From assembly GCF_007830455.1 (NCBI RefSeq), contig NZ_VLLB01000002.1, positions 124,001 through 188,000 on the forward strand: 64,000 nucleotides of DNA, read 5' to 3'. Under the pieces are notes generated by a model that made no database searches, was not told the origin of the DNA, and saw nothing but the letters and a program-made list of their open reading frames with translations. This document shows, piece after piece, positions 1 through 8,110 of this stretch. Made by a program: the position numbers and the translations under genes. This stretch comes from Pseudoduganella lurida. Lineage in GTDB: Bacteria > Pseudomonadota > Gammaproteobacteria > Burkholderiales > Burkholderiaceae_D. The stretch's first letter is position 1. Every line of letters starts with the position of its first letter.

Positions 1-1553
1 AAGAAGTACACCTCCAGCAGCGGCAGCGTGGGCAGGTCCGCCGCCACGATCTGCTGCACGCGCTTGTAGTTCGCCTTGCGCAGCGCGGGATCGGCGCCGG
101 ACCGCGTGGGCTCCAGCAGTTTTTCCACCTCCGGATTGCTGTACCCGGAGACCTTCGACCATGGTACACCCGGCTTGTCGCCCCGCTTGGTATAGCGCGA
201 ATCGAGGCTCAGCTGCACGTCGCGCGACCAGCCGCCCCAGGAACTGATGACCTGGAAGTTCCGATTCGTGAAAACGTCGCGCGTCCAGGTCGACAGGTCC
301 TTCGCGCCCAGCGATGCATCGATGCCCACGCGGCGCAGCGCCTGCCGCACGAATTCGCCCGTGCGGCGGTAGTCGTCCCCGAACGGAATGAAGTCGTGCA
401 CCAGCTTGAAGCGCCAGCCACCCGCGCCCCGGGGATAGCCCGCCTGGTCGAGCAGCTGCTCGGCGCGTTTCAGGTCGAACGGGTACTTCGGCACGTCCTT
501 CGTGAAGTATTCCGGGATCACGCTCGGCACCGGCGCATCGAGCGGCGCGCCATAGCCGCCCCACACCGTCTTCACCAGCGCAGCGCGGTCCACGGCATGG
601 GCGATGGCCTGGCGCACGGCCAGCTTGCCGACGATGGGATCCTTCAGGTTGAACTCGAGCCAGTAGGTATTCGGCTCGTACTGTTTCGTGTCGATCACCA
701 GGTCGCCCCGTTTGGCCAGCCGCGCCGCGTCGCTGAACGTGACAGGATTGCGCGCCGCGTACTGGGCGGCGCCCGTCTCCAGCGCCGCCGCCCGGCTGGC
801 CGAATCGTTAATGACCTTCCAGACGATGCGGTCCAGGTGCGGCAGGCCCTTGATGTAGTAGTCCGGATTGCGTTCCAGGATGATGTGGCTGCCCCGCTGC
901 CATTCCTTGAAACGAAACGGTCCCGTGCCGACCGGTTTCACGTTGTGCGGATTGGTGACCACATCGGTACCTTCGTACAGGTGCTGCGGCAGGATCACGC
1001 TGGCCTGCGTCAGGTGCCGCTGCAGCACGGGCCACTTCTGCTTCAGGTGCAGGATGACGGTGTACTTGTCCGGCGCGGTGATCCTGTCGATCACGGACAG
1101 GATCGTGCTCATGCTGATCGACCAGATCTTCTCGATCGAGAACTTGACGTCGCCCGAGTCGAACGGGTGGCCATCGTGCCACAGCACCCCCTCGCGCAGC
1201 TTCAGCGTGAGCGCCAGGCCATCGGGCGACGTGGCGAACGAGGTCGCCAGGCGCGGTTCGAAACCGCCGTTGTTATCGTCCACGAACAGGCGGTCGTAGA
1301 TTTTCGACGTGACCAGCGATATCGGGTTGGCGCCATTGATGTGCGTGGCCAGCGTGGACGGCTCCGGGAAGCAGATCGCCGTCAGCGTGCCGCCGCGTAC
1401 CGGCGTTTCGGACGGGCCCGCGGCAGGCTTCGGCGCGGCGAAGCCCACGCCGGGCAGCATGCCTGCCGCCAGCGCGGCACCGCCCATGCGCAGCAGCTGG
1501 CGACGCGCGGGAACCGGCAGGGATGCGTAGACCGGGTTGCTTGTATCGACCAT
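1..1553 (-). CDS. ABC transporter substrate-binding protein, family 5 (3' end cut by window)
   Basis: Periplasmic solute-binding protein of the peptide/nickel/opine family (SBP_bac_5). About 517 codons are visible and the family is usually 510-550 residues, so only the last few residues are missing. The N-terminus has a twin-arginine-like motif (ARRQLLR near residue 16) followed by an alanine/glycine-rich hydrophobic stretch ending GFAA, so Tat export is likely. Family landmarks include LREGVLWHDGHPFDSGDV, GTGPFRFKEW and RNPDYY. It is the last gene of a six-gene minus-strand operon, starting 11 bases after the SfnB-like gene, and presumably feeds the permeases encoded upstream. The ligand cannot be read from sequence. 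The SfnB and monooxygenase neighbours suggest an organosulfur compound rather than a peptide; that is inference. Confidence 0.9.
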   Translation of the reverse strand, partial: MVDTSNPVYASLPVPARRQLLRMGGAALAAGMLPGVGFAAPKPAAGPSETPVRGGTLTAICFPEPSTLATHINGANPISLVTSKIYDRLFVDDNNGGFEPRLATSFATSPDGLALTLKLREGVLWHDGHPFDSGDVKFSIEKIWSISMSTILSVIDRITAPDKYTVILHLKQKWPVLQRHLTQASVILPQHLYEGTDVVTNPHNVKPVGTGPFRFKEWQRGSHIILERNPDYYIKGLPHLDRIVWKVINDSASRAAALETGAAQYAARNPVTFSDAARLAKRGDLVIDTKQYEPNTYWLEFNLKDPIVGKLAVRQAIAHAVDRAALVKTVWGGYGAPLDAPVPSVIPEYFTKDVPKYPFDLKRAEQLLDQAGYPRGAGGWRFKLVHDFIPFGDDYRRTGEFVRQALRRVGIDASLGAKDLSTWTRDVFTNRNFQVISSWGGWSRDVQLSLDSRYTKRGDKPGVPWSKVSGYSNPEVEKLLEPTRSGADPALRKANYKRVQQIVAADLPTLPLLEVYF

Positions 1554-1564
1554 CGGCGCGCTCC

Positions 1565-2899
1565 TCAAAGCCCGGCGGCCAGGCGCGGTTGCGGCAGTTC
1601 GCCGACGACCGGTTCCGGCCCTTCCGGCGTCGCCTTCGGCGTTTCCCGGCTGTCGGCCAGGTGTTTGGGACGGCGCAGCGGCACCTTGTCGTTCAGGTAG
1701 TAATTGCCGACGTCGAACAGGCGCCAGCGTACCGGATCGTGCAGCGTGTGCGTGCGCGCATCGCGCCACAGGCGGTCCAGGCCATGCTGCGGCGCGGTCG
1801 AACGCGTGCCGGCCAGCTCGAACAGCTTATTGGTGATCAGCAGCGCGCTGTGGGTACTGGCGGCGCGTACTTCCGAGACGGCGATGGCGGCGCGGGTCCA
1901 GTCGTCGCGCTGCTTGGTGGCGTACGCGCGGTCGATGAGCAGGCCGGCCCGCTCCAGCAGCGCTTCCGTGCCATGCAGCGCCACGGCCAGGTCGCCGATC
2001 TCGCGGATCGTCAGCTGGTCTTCTTCCCACGCCGTGCCGGCCGGCGCATCGTCCGCCCTTGGATTGCGTTCGCGGATGAAGGCAATCGTCGCCTCGAAGG
2101 CGGCGCGGGCGATGCCCGTGTCGATCCCCGCATGCATGATCTGGCCCACAGGACCCACCGGCTTCACGTGATCGGCATCGACCGTGTGCGGCACCAGCCA
2201 TTCGGCCTTCAGGTAGGCATTCTCGGCGATCACCGTGCCGCTGGCCGTGGTGCGCTGGCCGAACGAGGCCCAGTCGTCGACGATGCGCAGGCCGTCGGCG
2301 GTGCGGGGATAGATCGCCAGGAAGTGGCGTTTCTCATTGTCCGTCACCGAGACGGGCACCCAGTCGGCGAACAGCGCGCCGGTCGAGTAGTACTTGCGCA
2401 CGTTGACGCGGTAGCCGCTGCCGTCTGCATTGCGGGTCAGGCTGGTCTTGCGGTCCTCGCCCTTGCGCACGTCCGGCTCCACCAGCGCATTGCCGAAATG
2501 GTCGCCGGCCAGCACGCGGTCGAAGAAGAAGCGTTTCTGCTCCTCGCTGCCCTCATGGCGGATGATCTCCAGGATGAAGTAATGGTTCTGCGGGATCTGG
2601 CCGATCGAGCCATCCACGGCGGACAGCAAGGTGAACACCTTTGCGAGCGTGGCATACGAGACGCCCGCGCCGCCATATTCGCGCGGCACGGTGATGCCCC
2701 ACAGGCCGCTCTCGCGCAGCTGGCGCAGCTCGGCCACCGGCAGGCGGCGTTCGCGGTCCCGTTCGGCGGCGCCCGGTGCGAAGCGGGCTGCCAGCAGGGC
2801 AGCCACTTCCAGCGCTTCGGCATCGTCGCGGATCACGTGCACGCTGCCGGTGCTCGTCGGGACGGCGTTCTGTACTTCCTTCGGTACGGCGGCATTCAT
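1565..2899 (-). CDS. sfnB: SfnB-family sulfur acquisition oxidoreductase (acyl-CoA dehydrogenase fold)
   Basis: A 444-residue flavoprotein with the acyl-CoA dehydrogenase fold. Members of the SfnB group are FMN/FAD-dependent oxidoreductases induced by sulfur starvation and linked to use of sulfones, sulfonates and thioethers. Visible landmarks are the N-terminal helical domain (LRESGLWGITVPREYGGAGV), the central QIPQNHYFILEIIRHEGSEE segment and a C-terminal helical bundle ending in HDPVRWRLFDVGNYYLN. It starts one base after the stop of the DppC-like permease gene and is followed after 11 bases by the binding protein gene, so it is translated with the transporter. Its substrate is unknown. 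A role in oxidative desulfurisation of the imported compound is inferred from the family and from the monooxygenase at the head of the operon. Confidence 0.85.
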   Translation of the reverse strand: MNAAVPKEVQNAVPTSTGSVHVIRDDAEALEVAALLAARFAPGAAERDRERRLPVAELRQLRESGLWGITVPREYGGAGVSYATLAKVFTLLSAVDGSIGQIPQNHYFILEIIRHEGSEEQKRFFFDRVLAGDHFGNALVEPDVRKGEDRKTSLTRNADGSGYRVNVRKYYSTGALFADWVPVSVTDNEKRHFLAIYPRTADGLRIVDDWASFGQRTTASGTVIAENAYLKAEWLVPHTVDADHVKPVGPVGQIMHAGIDTGIARAAFEATIAFIRERNPRADDAPAGTAWEEDQLTIREIGDLAVALHGTEALLERAGLLIDRAYATKQRDDWTRAAIAVSEVRAASTHSALLITNKLFELAGTRSTAPQHGLDRLWRDARTHTLHDPVRWRLFDVGNYYLNDKVPLRRPKHLADSRETPKATPEGPEPVVGELPQPRLAAGL

Positions 2900-2900
2900 A

Positions 2901-3710
2901 TCAGTCTCTCAGCTTCGGGTTGAAATATTGGTTCAATGCGTCGCCCAGCACGTTCAGCGACCAGACGGTGAGCATCACGGCCACGCCGGGGATGGCGATC
3001 ATGTACCAGCCGGTGCGGATCGCTTCGCGGCCCGTACCGATCATGGCGCCCCAGCTGATCGCGTTCGGATCGCCCAGCCCCAGGAAGGCCAGGCCCGATT
3101 CGGCCAGGATGCAGCCGGCCACCACGATCGACGTGCTGACGAGGATCGGCGTGAGCGCGTTCGGCAGGATGTGGCGCAGGATGATGCGCAGGTGGCTCAT
3201 GCCGGCGGCCAGCCCGGCCTGGATGTATTCGCGGTTGCGCAGGCCCAGCACCTGGGCACGCACCACTCTTGCCGTGTGCGTCCACGACGTCGTGCCGAGC
3301 GCCACGACCACCACCCAGATCGACGGCTGCAGCAGCGAGACGAGGATGATCACCAGCAGGAAGCGCGGCACGATCTGGAAGAAGTCCGTCAGGCGCATCA
3401 GGAGGTTGTCCAGCCAGCCGCCGAAATAGCCGGCCAGCGTGCCGAGTACCACGCCGATCAGCAGTGTCAGCCCCGCTGCGGAAGCGCCGACCAGTAGCGA
3501 CACGCGGGCGCCATGCAGCAGGCCAGCGGCGATGTCCCGGCCCATCAAATCGGAACCCAGCGGATGCGCCCAGTCGTCGCCCGGCCATAGATACGGCGTG
3601 GCGCTCATCTCCTGCGGGTCGCCGGGGAACAGGAACGGCGCCAGCGCGGCGGCCAGGATCACGCACAGCAGGATGACCGCGCCGGCGCGGCCTTGCAGGG
3701 AGGTTTTCAT
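2901..3710 (-). CDS. ABC transporter permease, DppC type
   Basis: A 269-residue inner-membrane permease of the peptide/nickel importer class. It has an N-terminal membrane segment (AVILLCVILAAALAPFLF), a short periplasmic loop with HPLGSDLMGRD, typical of DppC/OppC proteins, and then the BPD_transp_1 domain with five predicted helices. The EAA-like coupling loop reads EYIQAGLAAGMSHLRII...HILPN. The start ATG at 3710 matches DppC-type N-termini; the much longer open frame upstream lies inside the DppB-type gene. It begins 8 bases after the stop of that gene and should form a heterodimeric channel with it, driven by the fused ATPase encoded upstream. Confidence 0.93.
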   Translation of the reverse strand: MKTSLQGRAGAVILLCVILAAALAPFLFPGDPQEMSATPYLWPGDDWAHPLGSDLMGRDIAAGLLHGARVSLLVGASAAGLTLLIGVVLGTLAGYFGGWLDNLLMRLTDFFQIVPRFLLVIILVSLLQPSIWVVVVALGTTSWTHTARVVRAQVLGLRNREYIQAGLAAGMSHLRIILRHILPNALTPILVSTSIVVAGCILAESGLAFLGLGDPNAISWGAMIGTGREAIRTGWYMIAIPGVAVMLTVWSLNVLGDALNQYFNPKLRD

Positions 3711-3718
3711 CGTCGGAT

Positions 3719-4708
3719 TCAGGATTGCAGTTCGATGCGGGGATCGAGCTTCGCGTACAGGATGTCCAGCACCACGCTGGTGGCCATCACCAGCAGGGAG
3801 CTGAGGAACAGGATCGACAGCAGCAGGTTCGTATCGCGGTTCAGCACCGCGTCGTACGTCAGCTTGCCCAGGCCCGGCCAGGAGAACACCGTCTCGATGA
3901 CGATGCTGCCGGCCAGCAGCTCGCCGAAGTTTGCGGCGATCATCGTCAGCACCGGCAGGATGGCGTTGCGCAGCGCGTGCCGGAAATAGATCACGCGGTC
4001 CGACAGCCCCTTCGAGCGCGCCGTGCGGATGTAGTCCTCCTGCAGCGTGTCGACCATCGAGGCGCGCGTAAAGCGGGTGTAGACGGCCAGCGAGTACACC
4101 GCCAGCGTGCTGACGGGCAGTACCAGATGCCAGGCGATGTCGCGCGCCAGCGCCCAGCGGCCGCCCGCCTCGACGCCCACCTCCTGCATGCCGCCGATCG
4201 GGAACCACTGCAGCGTGACACCGAACAGCACCACCAGCATCAGCGCCAGCCAGAACACGGGCACCGAGTAGCACAGCGCCATCAATGCCGACACGGCCCG
4301 GTCCAGCCGGCCATTGCGCCAGCGCGCGCACAGCACGCCGAGCAGCACGCCGCCGGCGACCGCCAGCAGCAGGCTGGTGAGGCCCAGCAGTGCGGTGGCC
4401 CCCACCCGTTCGGCAATCAGCTCCGACACGGGCGCATTGAAACGGTAGGAATAACCGAGATCGAAGGACAGCAGCTTTTTCAGGTAGAGGAACAGCTGTT
4501 CGTGCGCCGGGATGTTCAGGCCGAAGGATTCGCGCAGGTGCTCGACCTGCTGGCCCGCATCCGCGGCGCTGTCGGACATGCCCGTCTCCCCCGCCATCAC
4601 TTCGGCCATGTCGCCGGGCGCCAGGCGGATCAGCACGAAGTTGAGGATGCAGATGCCCAGCACCACGGGAAGGAACTGCAGCAGGCGGCGTTTCAGGTAG
4701 TTTTTCAT
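3719..4708 (-). CDS. ABC transporter permease, DppB type
   Basis: A 329-residue permease with the DppB/OppB N-terminus (KRRLLQFLPVVLGICILNFVLIRLAPGD), a periplasmic region and five further membrane helices. The coupling loop is DYIRTARSKGLSDRVIYFRHALRNA. The ATG at 4708 is preferred over one 14 codons upstream because the protein then begins with the typical MKNYLKRR. The gene follows the ATPase gene by 4 bases and precedes the DppC-type gene by 8, which indicates translational coupling. Together with the neighbours it makes a complete importer: one binding protein, two permeases and one double ATPase. Confidence 0.93.
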   Translation of the reverse strand: MKNYLKRRLLQFLPVVLGICILNFVLIRLAPGDMAEVMAGETGMSDSAADAGQQVEHLRESFGLNIPAHEQLFLYLKKLLSFDLGYSYRFNAPVSELIAERVGATALLGLTSLLLAVAGGVLLGVLCARWRNGRLDRAVSALMALCYSVPVFWLALMLVVLFGVTLQWFPIGGMQEVGVEAGGRWALARDIAWHLVLPVSTLAVYSLAVYTRFTRASMVDTLQEDYIRTARSKGLSDRVIYFRHALRNAILPVLTMIAANFGELLAGSIVIETVFSWPGLGKLTYDAVLNRDTNLLLSILFLSSLLVMATSVVLDILYAKLDPRIELQS

Positions 4709-4712
4709 GGGC

Positions 4713-6494
4713 TCAGGCGGTGCGTACCAGCAGGGGTTCACTCGGCACATCGGTTTGCACGATGCCGGGTTCGGGCCAGCCTGGCGTGGCGGCGATCAGC
4801 GTCTGCGTGTACGGGTGGGAGGCGGAAGTGAACAGCGCATCGCGTTCCAGCGTCTCGACGACGACGCCCTTCTGCATCACCATTACGCGGTCGGCGATAT
4901 AGTTGATCACGGAGAGGTCGTGCGAGATGAACAGGTACGAGAGCCCGAATTCCTGCTTCAGGTCCACGAACAGGTTCAGGATCTGGGCCCGCACCGACAC
5001 ATCGAGCGCGGACACGGGCTCGTCGCAGATCAGCAGTTTCGGCCGCAGGATCAGCGCGCGGGCGATGCCGATGCGCTGCCGCTGCCCTCCCGAGAACTCG
5101 TGCGGATACCGTTTCAGGGCGCTGGATGGCAGGCCCACGGCATCGAGCATCGCCAGCACGCGGCGCCGGCGCTCGTTGCGGTGGTGGCCGCCCTGCACCA
5201 CCAGCATTTCGTCCAGTGTGGATTCCACGGACAGGCGCGGATTGAGCGACGCATACGGATCCTGGAACACCAGCTGGACATTGGCACGGTGCGCACGCAG
5301 CGCACGACCGCGCAAAGGGGCGATGTCGGTGCCATCGAGGATCACCTGGCCCTGCACGGCGGGATTGAGGCCCACGATCGTCTTCGACAGCGTGGACTTG
5401 CCGCAGCCCGATTCGCCCACCAGGCCGAGCGTCTCGCCGCGGCCGATCTGGAACGACACGTCCTTGACAGCCGAGATGGTGCCGTAGCGGGACGAATACT
5501 GCGCGACCAGGTTGCGCACGTCCAGCACCGGCGCCGGATGGATGACGGCCTCGCGCACCGCCGGCAGCGTGCGCCGTTCCTGGTGCGTGAAGCTGAAGGA
5601 ATGTTCGCCGGTGGTCTCGTCGACACCCTGGCGGATCTCGGCCAGCTTCACCCTGGTGTAGTGGATCTCCGGCTCGACATGCAGGGAAGCTTCCAGCAGC
5701 CCCTGGCTGTAGCGGTGGCGCGGTGCGAAGAACACCTGGTCGCGCGTGCCCTCTTCCACCTTGCGTCCCCTTTGCATGACGGCCACGCGGTCGGCCCATT
5801 GGCCAACGACGGCCAGGTCGTGCGTGATCAGCAGCAGCGCCATCGACATCTCGCGGCGCAGCGTGCTGAGCAGTTCCAGCACCTGGGCCTGGATCGTCAC
5901 GTCCAGCGCCGTGGTCGGTTCGTCGGCGATCAGCAGCCGCGGTTCGCAGGCGACGGCAATGGCGATCATCACGCGCTGCCGCTGGCCGCCGGAGAGATTG
6001 TGCGGATGGTCGTCGATGCGGCGCTGCGGCTCCGGAATCCGCACCAGGTCGAGCAGCTCGATCGCGCGGGCCCGCGCCGCGGCAGCAGTGAGCTTGCGGT
6101 GGCGCCGTAGCACCTCGGTGATCTGCTCGCCGATCGTCAGCACGGGATTCAGGGACGTCATCGGCTCCTGGAAGATCATGCCGATCTGGTTGCCGCGCAG
6201 GTCGCGCAACGTGCTTTCCGGCGCCGCCAGCAGATCGTAGCCGTCGAACAGGATCTCGCCGCCCACCCGGGCCTTGTCGGGCAGCAGGCCGGCGATGGCG
6301 GCCGCCGCGGTGGACTTGCCGCAGCCGGATTCGCCGACCAGCGCCACCACCTCATCGCTGCGCACATCCAGGTCGAAGCCCTGGACGGCCGGGCCGCCCG
6401 GATACCAGACGTCCAGCCCGCGCACCTGCAGCAGCGCGGGGCCGGCCTCGGCGCGGGCATGGTCGATGCGGGCGCCGTGCCACAGTTCGGTCAT
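4713..6494 (-). CDS. Fused dipeptide-type ABC transporter ATP-binding protein (DppD-DppF)
   Basis: A 593-residue protein holding two complete ATPase halves, as in other fused DppDF proteins. The first half has Walker A GESGCGKSTAAAAI, signature LSGGQRQRVMIAIA and Walker B LLIADEPTTALD. The second has Walker A GESGCGKSTLSKTI, signature FSGGQRQRIGIARA and Walker B LLICDEPVSALD. Each is followed by an oligopeptide-type C-terminal extension (HRYSQGLLEA; HPYTQTLIAA). The start at 6494 overlaps the monooxygenase stop as ATGA; an ATG two codons upstream at 6500 is possible. It powers import through the two permeases encoded next. Confidence 0.92.
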   Translation of the reverse strand: MTELWHGARIDHARAEAGPALLQVRGLDVWYPGGPAVQGFDLDVRSDEVVALVGESGCGKSTAAAAIAGLLPDKARVGGEILFDGYDLLAAPESTLRDLRGNQIGMIFQEPMTSLNPVLTIGEQITEVLRRHRKLTAAAARARAIELLDLVRIPEPQRRIDDHPHNLSGGQRQRVMIAIAVACEPRLLIADEPTTALDVTIQAQVLELLSTLRREMSMALLLITHDLAVVGQWADRVAVMQRGRKVEEGTRDQVFFAPRHRYSQGLLEASLHVEPEIHYTRVKLAEIRQGVDETTGEHSFSFTHQERRTLPAVREAVIHPAPVLDVRNLVAQYSSRYGTISAVKDVSFQIGRGETLGLVGESGCGKSTLSKTIVGLNPAVQGQVILDGTDIAPLRGRALRAHRANVQLVFQDPYASLNPRLSVESTLDEMLVVQGGHHRNERRRRVLAMLDAVGLPSSALKRYPHEFSGGQRQRIGIARALILRPKLLICDEPVSALDVSVRAQILNLFVDLKQEFGLSYLFISHDLSVINYIADRVMVMQKGVVVETLERDALFTSASHPYTQTLIAATPGWPEPGIVQTDVPSEPLLVRTA

Positions 6495-7879
6495 TTCCAT
6501 GTGCGGTACCTGTCGGCGTGGTGGTTCGATGGCAGGCGCGCACCGGCGCCGAACAGTTTTTCGCGCAGCGTGCCTTCTTCGTAGGCCGTCTTGTACAGCC
6601 CGCGCTCCTGCAGCTCCGGGATGATCAGGTCGATGAAGTCGCGGTAGCTTTCCGGCGCCACGGTGCGCGTGACGTTGAAGCCGTCGAGATCCGTCTCTTC
6701 GACGAGTTTCTGGATCTCGTCCGCCACCTGCGACGGCGTGCCGACGATGGCGCTCTGGTAGGCACCGAAGGCGCGCTGCTCCAGCAGCTTGCGGCGCGTG
6801 CTGCCTTCCGGGAAGCGGCGGCCGCGCGCCTCGCCGACCCGCTGCAGCCGGTTCGGGTACAGCCCTTCCAGCTTTGCTTCGGTGATTTCCTCGTCCAGCC
6901 CGAACAGCTCCAGGTCCACGCCCATGCCGCTCACCTGGTGCGCCAGCGAGCCCTCCGCGCTGGCGTAGCGCTTGTATTCTTCCAGCTTGTCGCGCGCCAC
7001 CGCTTCGCTGCGGTCGGTGATCACGGTGAGGCCCGAGAACACCTTGATGTCGTCGCGGTTGCGGCCTGCTTCGACGGCCTGGCCGCGGATGCTGGAGACG
7101 ACCTTCGCCAGCGCCGCCCTGTCCGGCCCGCCCGTGAACACGCATTCGGCATGGCGGCCGGCGAACCGGTTGCCGCGCTGCGAGGCGCCGGCCTGGAACA
7201 GCACGGGCGTGCGCTGCGGCGAAGGCTCCGTCAGGTTGTACACATTGTCGATCTTGTAGAACGGGCCGTCGTGGTTGACACGGTGGATCTTCGCCGGATC
7301 GGCATACACGGCGCCCTCGCGATCCTTGCGCACGGCATCGTCTTCCCAGCTGCCTTCGAGCAGCTTGTAGAACGCGTCCATGAAGTCGTCGCCCCGGTCG
7401 TAGCGGTCGTCGTGGTCGATCTGCTGCTTCAGGCCCACGCCGCGCGCGGCGCTGTCCAGGTAGCCGGTGACGATGTTCCAGCCCACCCGGCCGTTCGTCA
7501 GGTGGTCCAGCGTGGCGAAGCGGCGGGCGAACAGGTAGGGATGCTCGTACGTGAGGTTGGCGGTGATGCCGAAACTGAGGTGCTTCGTCGCGTGGGCCAT
7601 CAGCGGCACCACGTAGCTCGGATCGTTGACGGGCAGCTGGACGGCTTCCTTTGCCGTGACGCGGATGCCGTCACCGAGCACGTCGTAGACGCCGATGATG
7701 TCGGCCAGGAAGACCGCATCGAACAGGCCGCGTTCGAGCAGCTGCGCCAGTTCGATCCAGTATTCGGGCTTGGTGTAGTCGACGGAATTGTCGCGGGGGT
7801 GCTTCCACATGCCGTGGTGGATGTGTCCCACGCAGTTCATGTTGAAGGCGTTCAGGCGTATCTGCTTCGTCAATTCCAT
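6491..7879 (-). CDS. FMN-dependent monooxygenase, NtaA/SnaA/DszA family
   Basis: A 462-residue luciferase-like flavin monooxygenase of the NtaA/SnaA/DszA/DmoA group. These enzymes use FMNH2 and O2 to cleave C-N or C-S bonds in nitrilotriacetate, dibenzothiophene sulfone, dimethyl sulfide and similar compounds. Family landmarks are the N-terminal QIRLNAFNMNCVGH, GLFDAVFLAD near residue 45, RFATLDHLTNGRVGWNIVTG and VLFQAGASQRGNRFAGRHAE. The start at 7879 gives the family's usual N-terminus, although the GGGAG just before the ATG is unusually close for a ribosome site. It is the first gene of the operon and overlaps the ATPase gene. No flavin reductase is visible nearby, so FMNH2 must be supplied from elsewhere. 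Confidence 0.9.
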   Translation of the reverse strand: MELTKQIRLNAFNMNCVGHIHHGMWKHPRDNSVDYTKPEYWIELAQLLERGLFDAVFLADIIGVYDVLGDGIRVTAKEAVQLPVNDPSYVVPLMAHATKHLSFGITANLTYEHPYLFARRFATLDHLTNGRVGWNIVTGYLDSAARGVGLKQQIDHDDRYDRGDDFMDAFYKLLEGSWEDDAVRKDREGAVYADPAKIHRVNHDGPFYKIDNVYNLTEPSPQRTPVLFQAGASQRGNRFAGRHAECVFTGGPDRAALAKVVSSIRGQAVEAGRNRDDIKVFSGLTVITDRSEAVARDKLEEYKRYASAEGSLAHQVSGMGVDLELFGLDEEITEAKLEGLYPNRLQRVGEARGRRFPEGSTRRKLLEQRAFGAYQSAIVGTPSQVADEIQKLVEETDLDGFNVTRTVAPESYRDFIDLIIPELQERGLYKTAYEEGTLREKLFGAGARLPSNHHADRYRTWK

Positions 7880-7948
7880 GCTCCCGCTGAGTGAGTCTCG
7901 AGTGATGGCCGAGAATAGCAGCGGGGTTCGCCAGGCAAAACGAACCAT

Positions 7949-7984
7949 TTCGCGATTGTTAATGCGGCGTTTCGTGATAAGCAA
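7949..7984. promoter_or_regulatory. Direct repeats in the divergent promoter region
   Basis: Two copies of a 14-base motif, TTCGCGATTGTTAA and TTCGTGATAAGCAA, start 22 bases apart, about two helical turns. They lie between the divergent monooxygenase operon and the GH115 gene. Such same-face spacing is common for regulator sites (CysB or other LysR proteins would be plausible for a sulfur operon), but the regulator is not identified. Confidence 0.3.
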
Positions 7985-8110
7985 AGCAGCAGGACGGGAT
8001 AGCGTTCTCGTGGCGCGGCGCGAATGCTCATCAACATGAGTGCTTGCCCCCTCCGGTGCCGGCGGCGGTGCGCTAGTATCCTGCGCACGTCCCCACTCCC
8101 GTTCGCCGCC

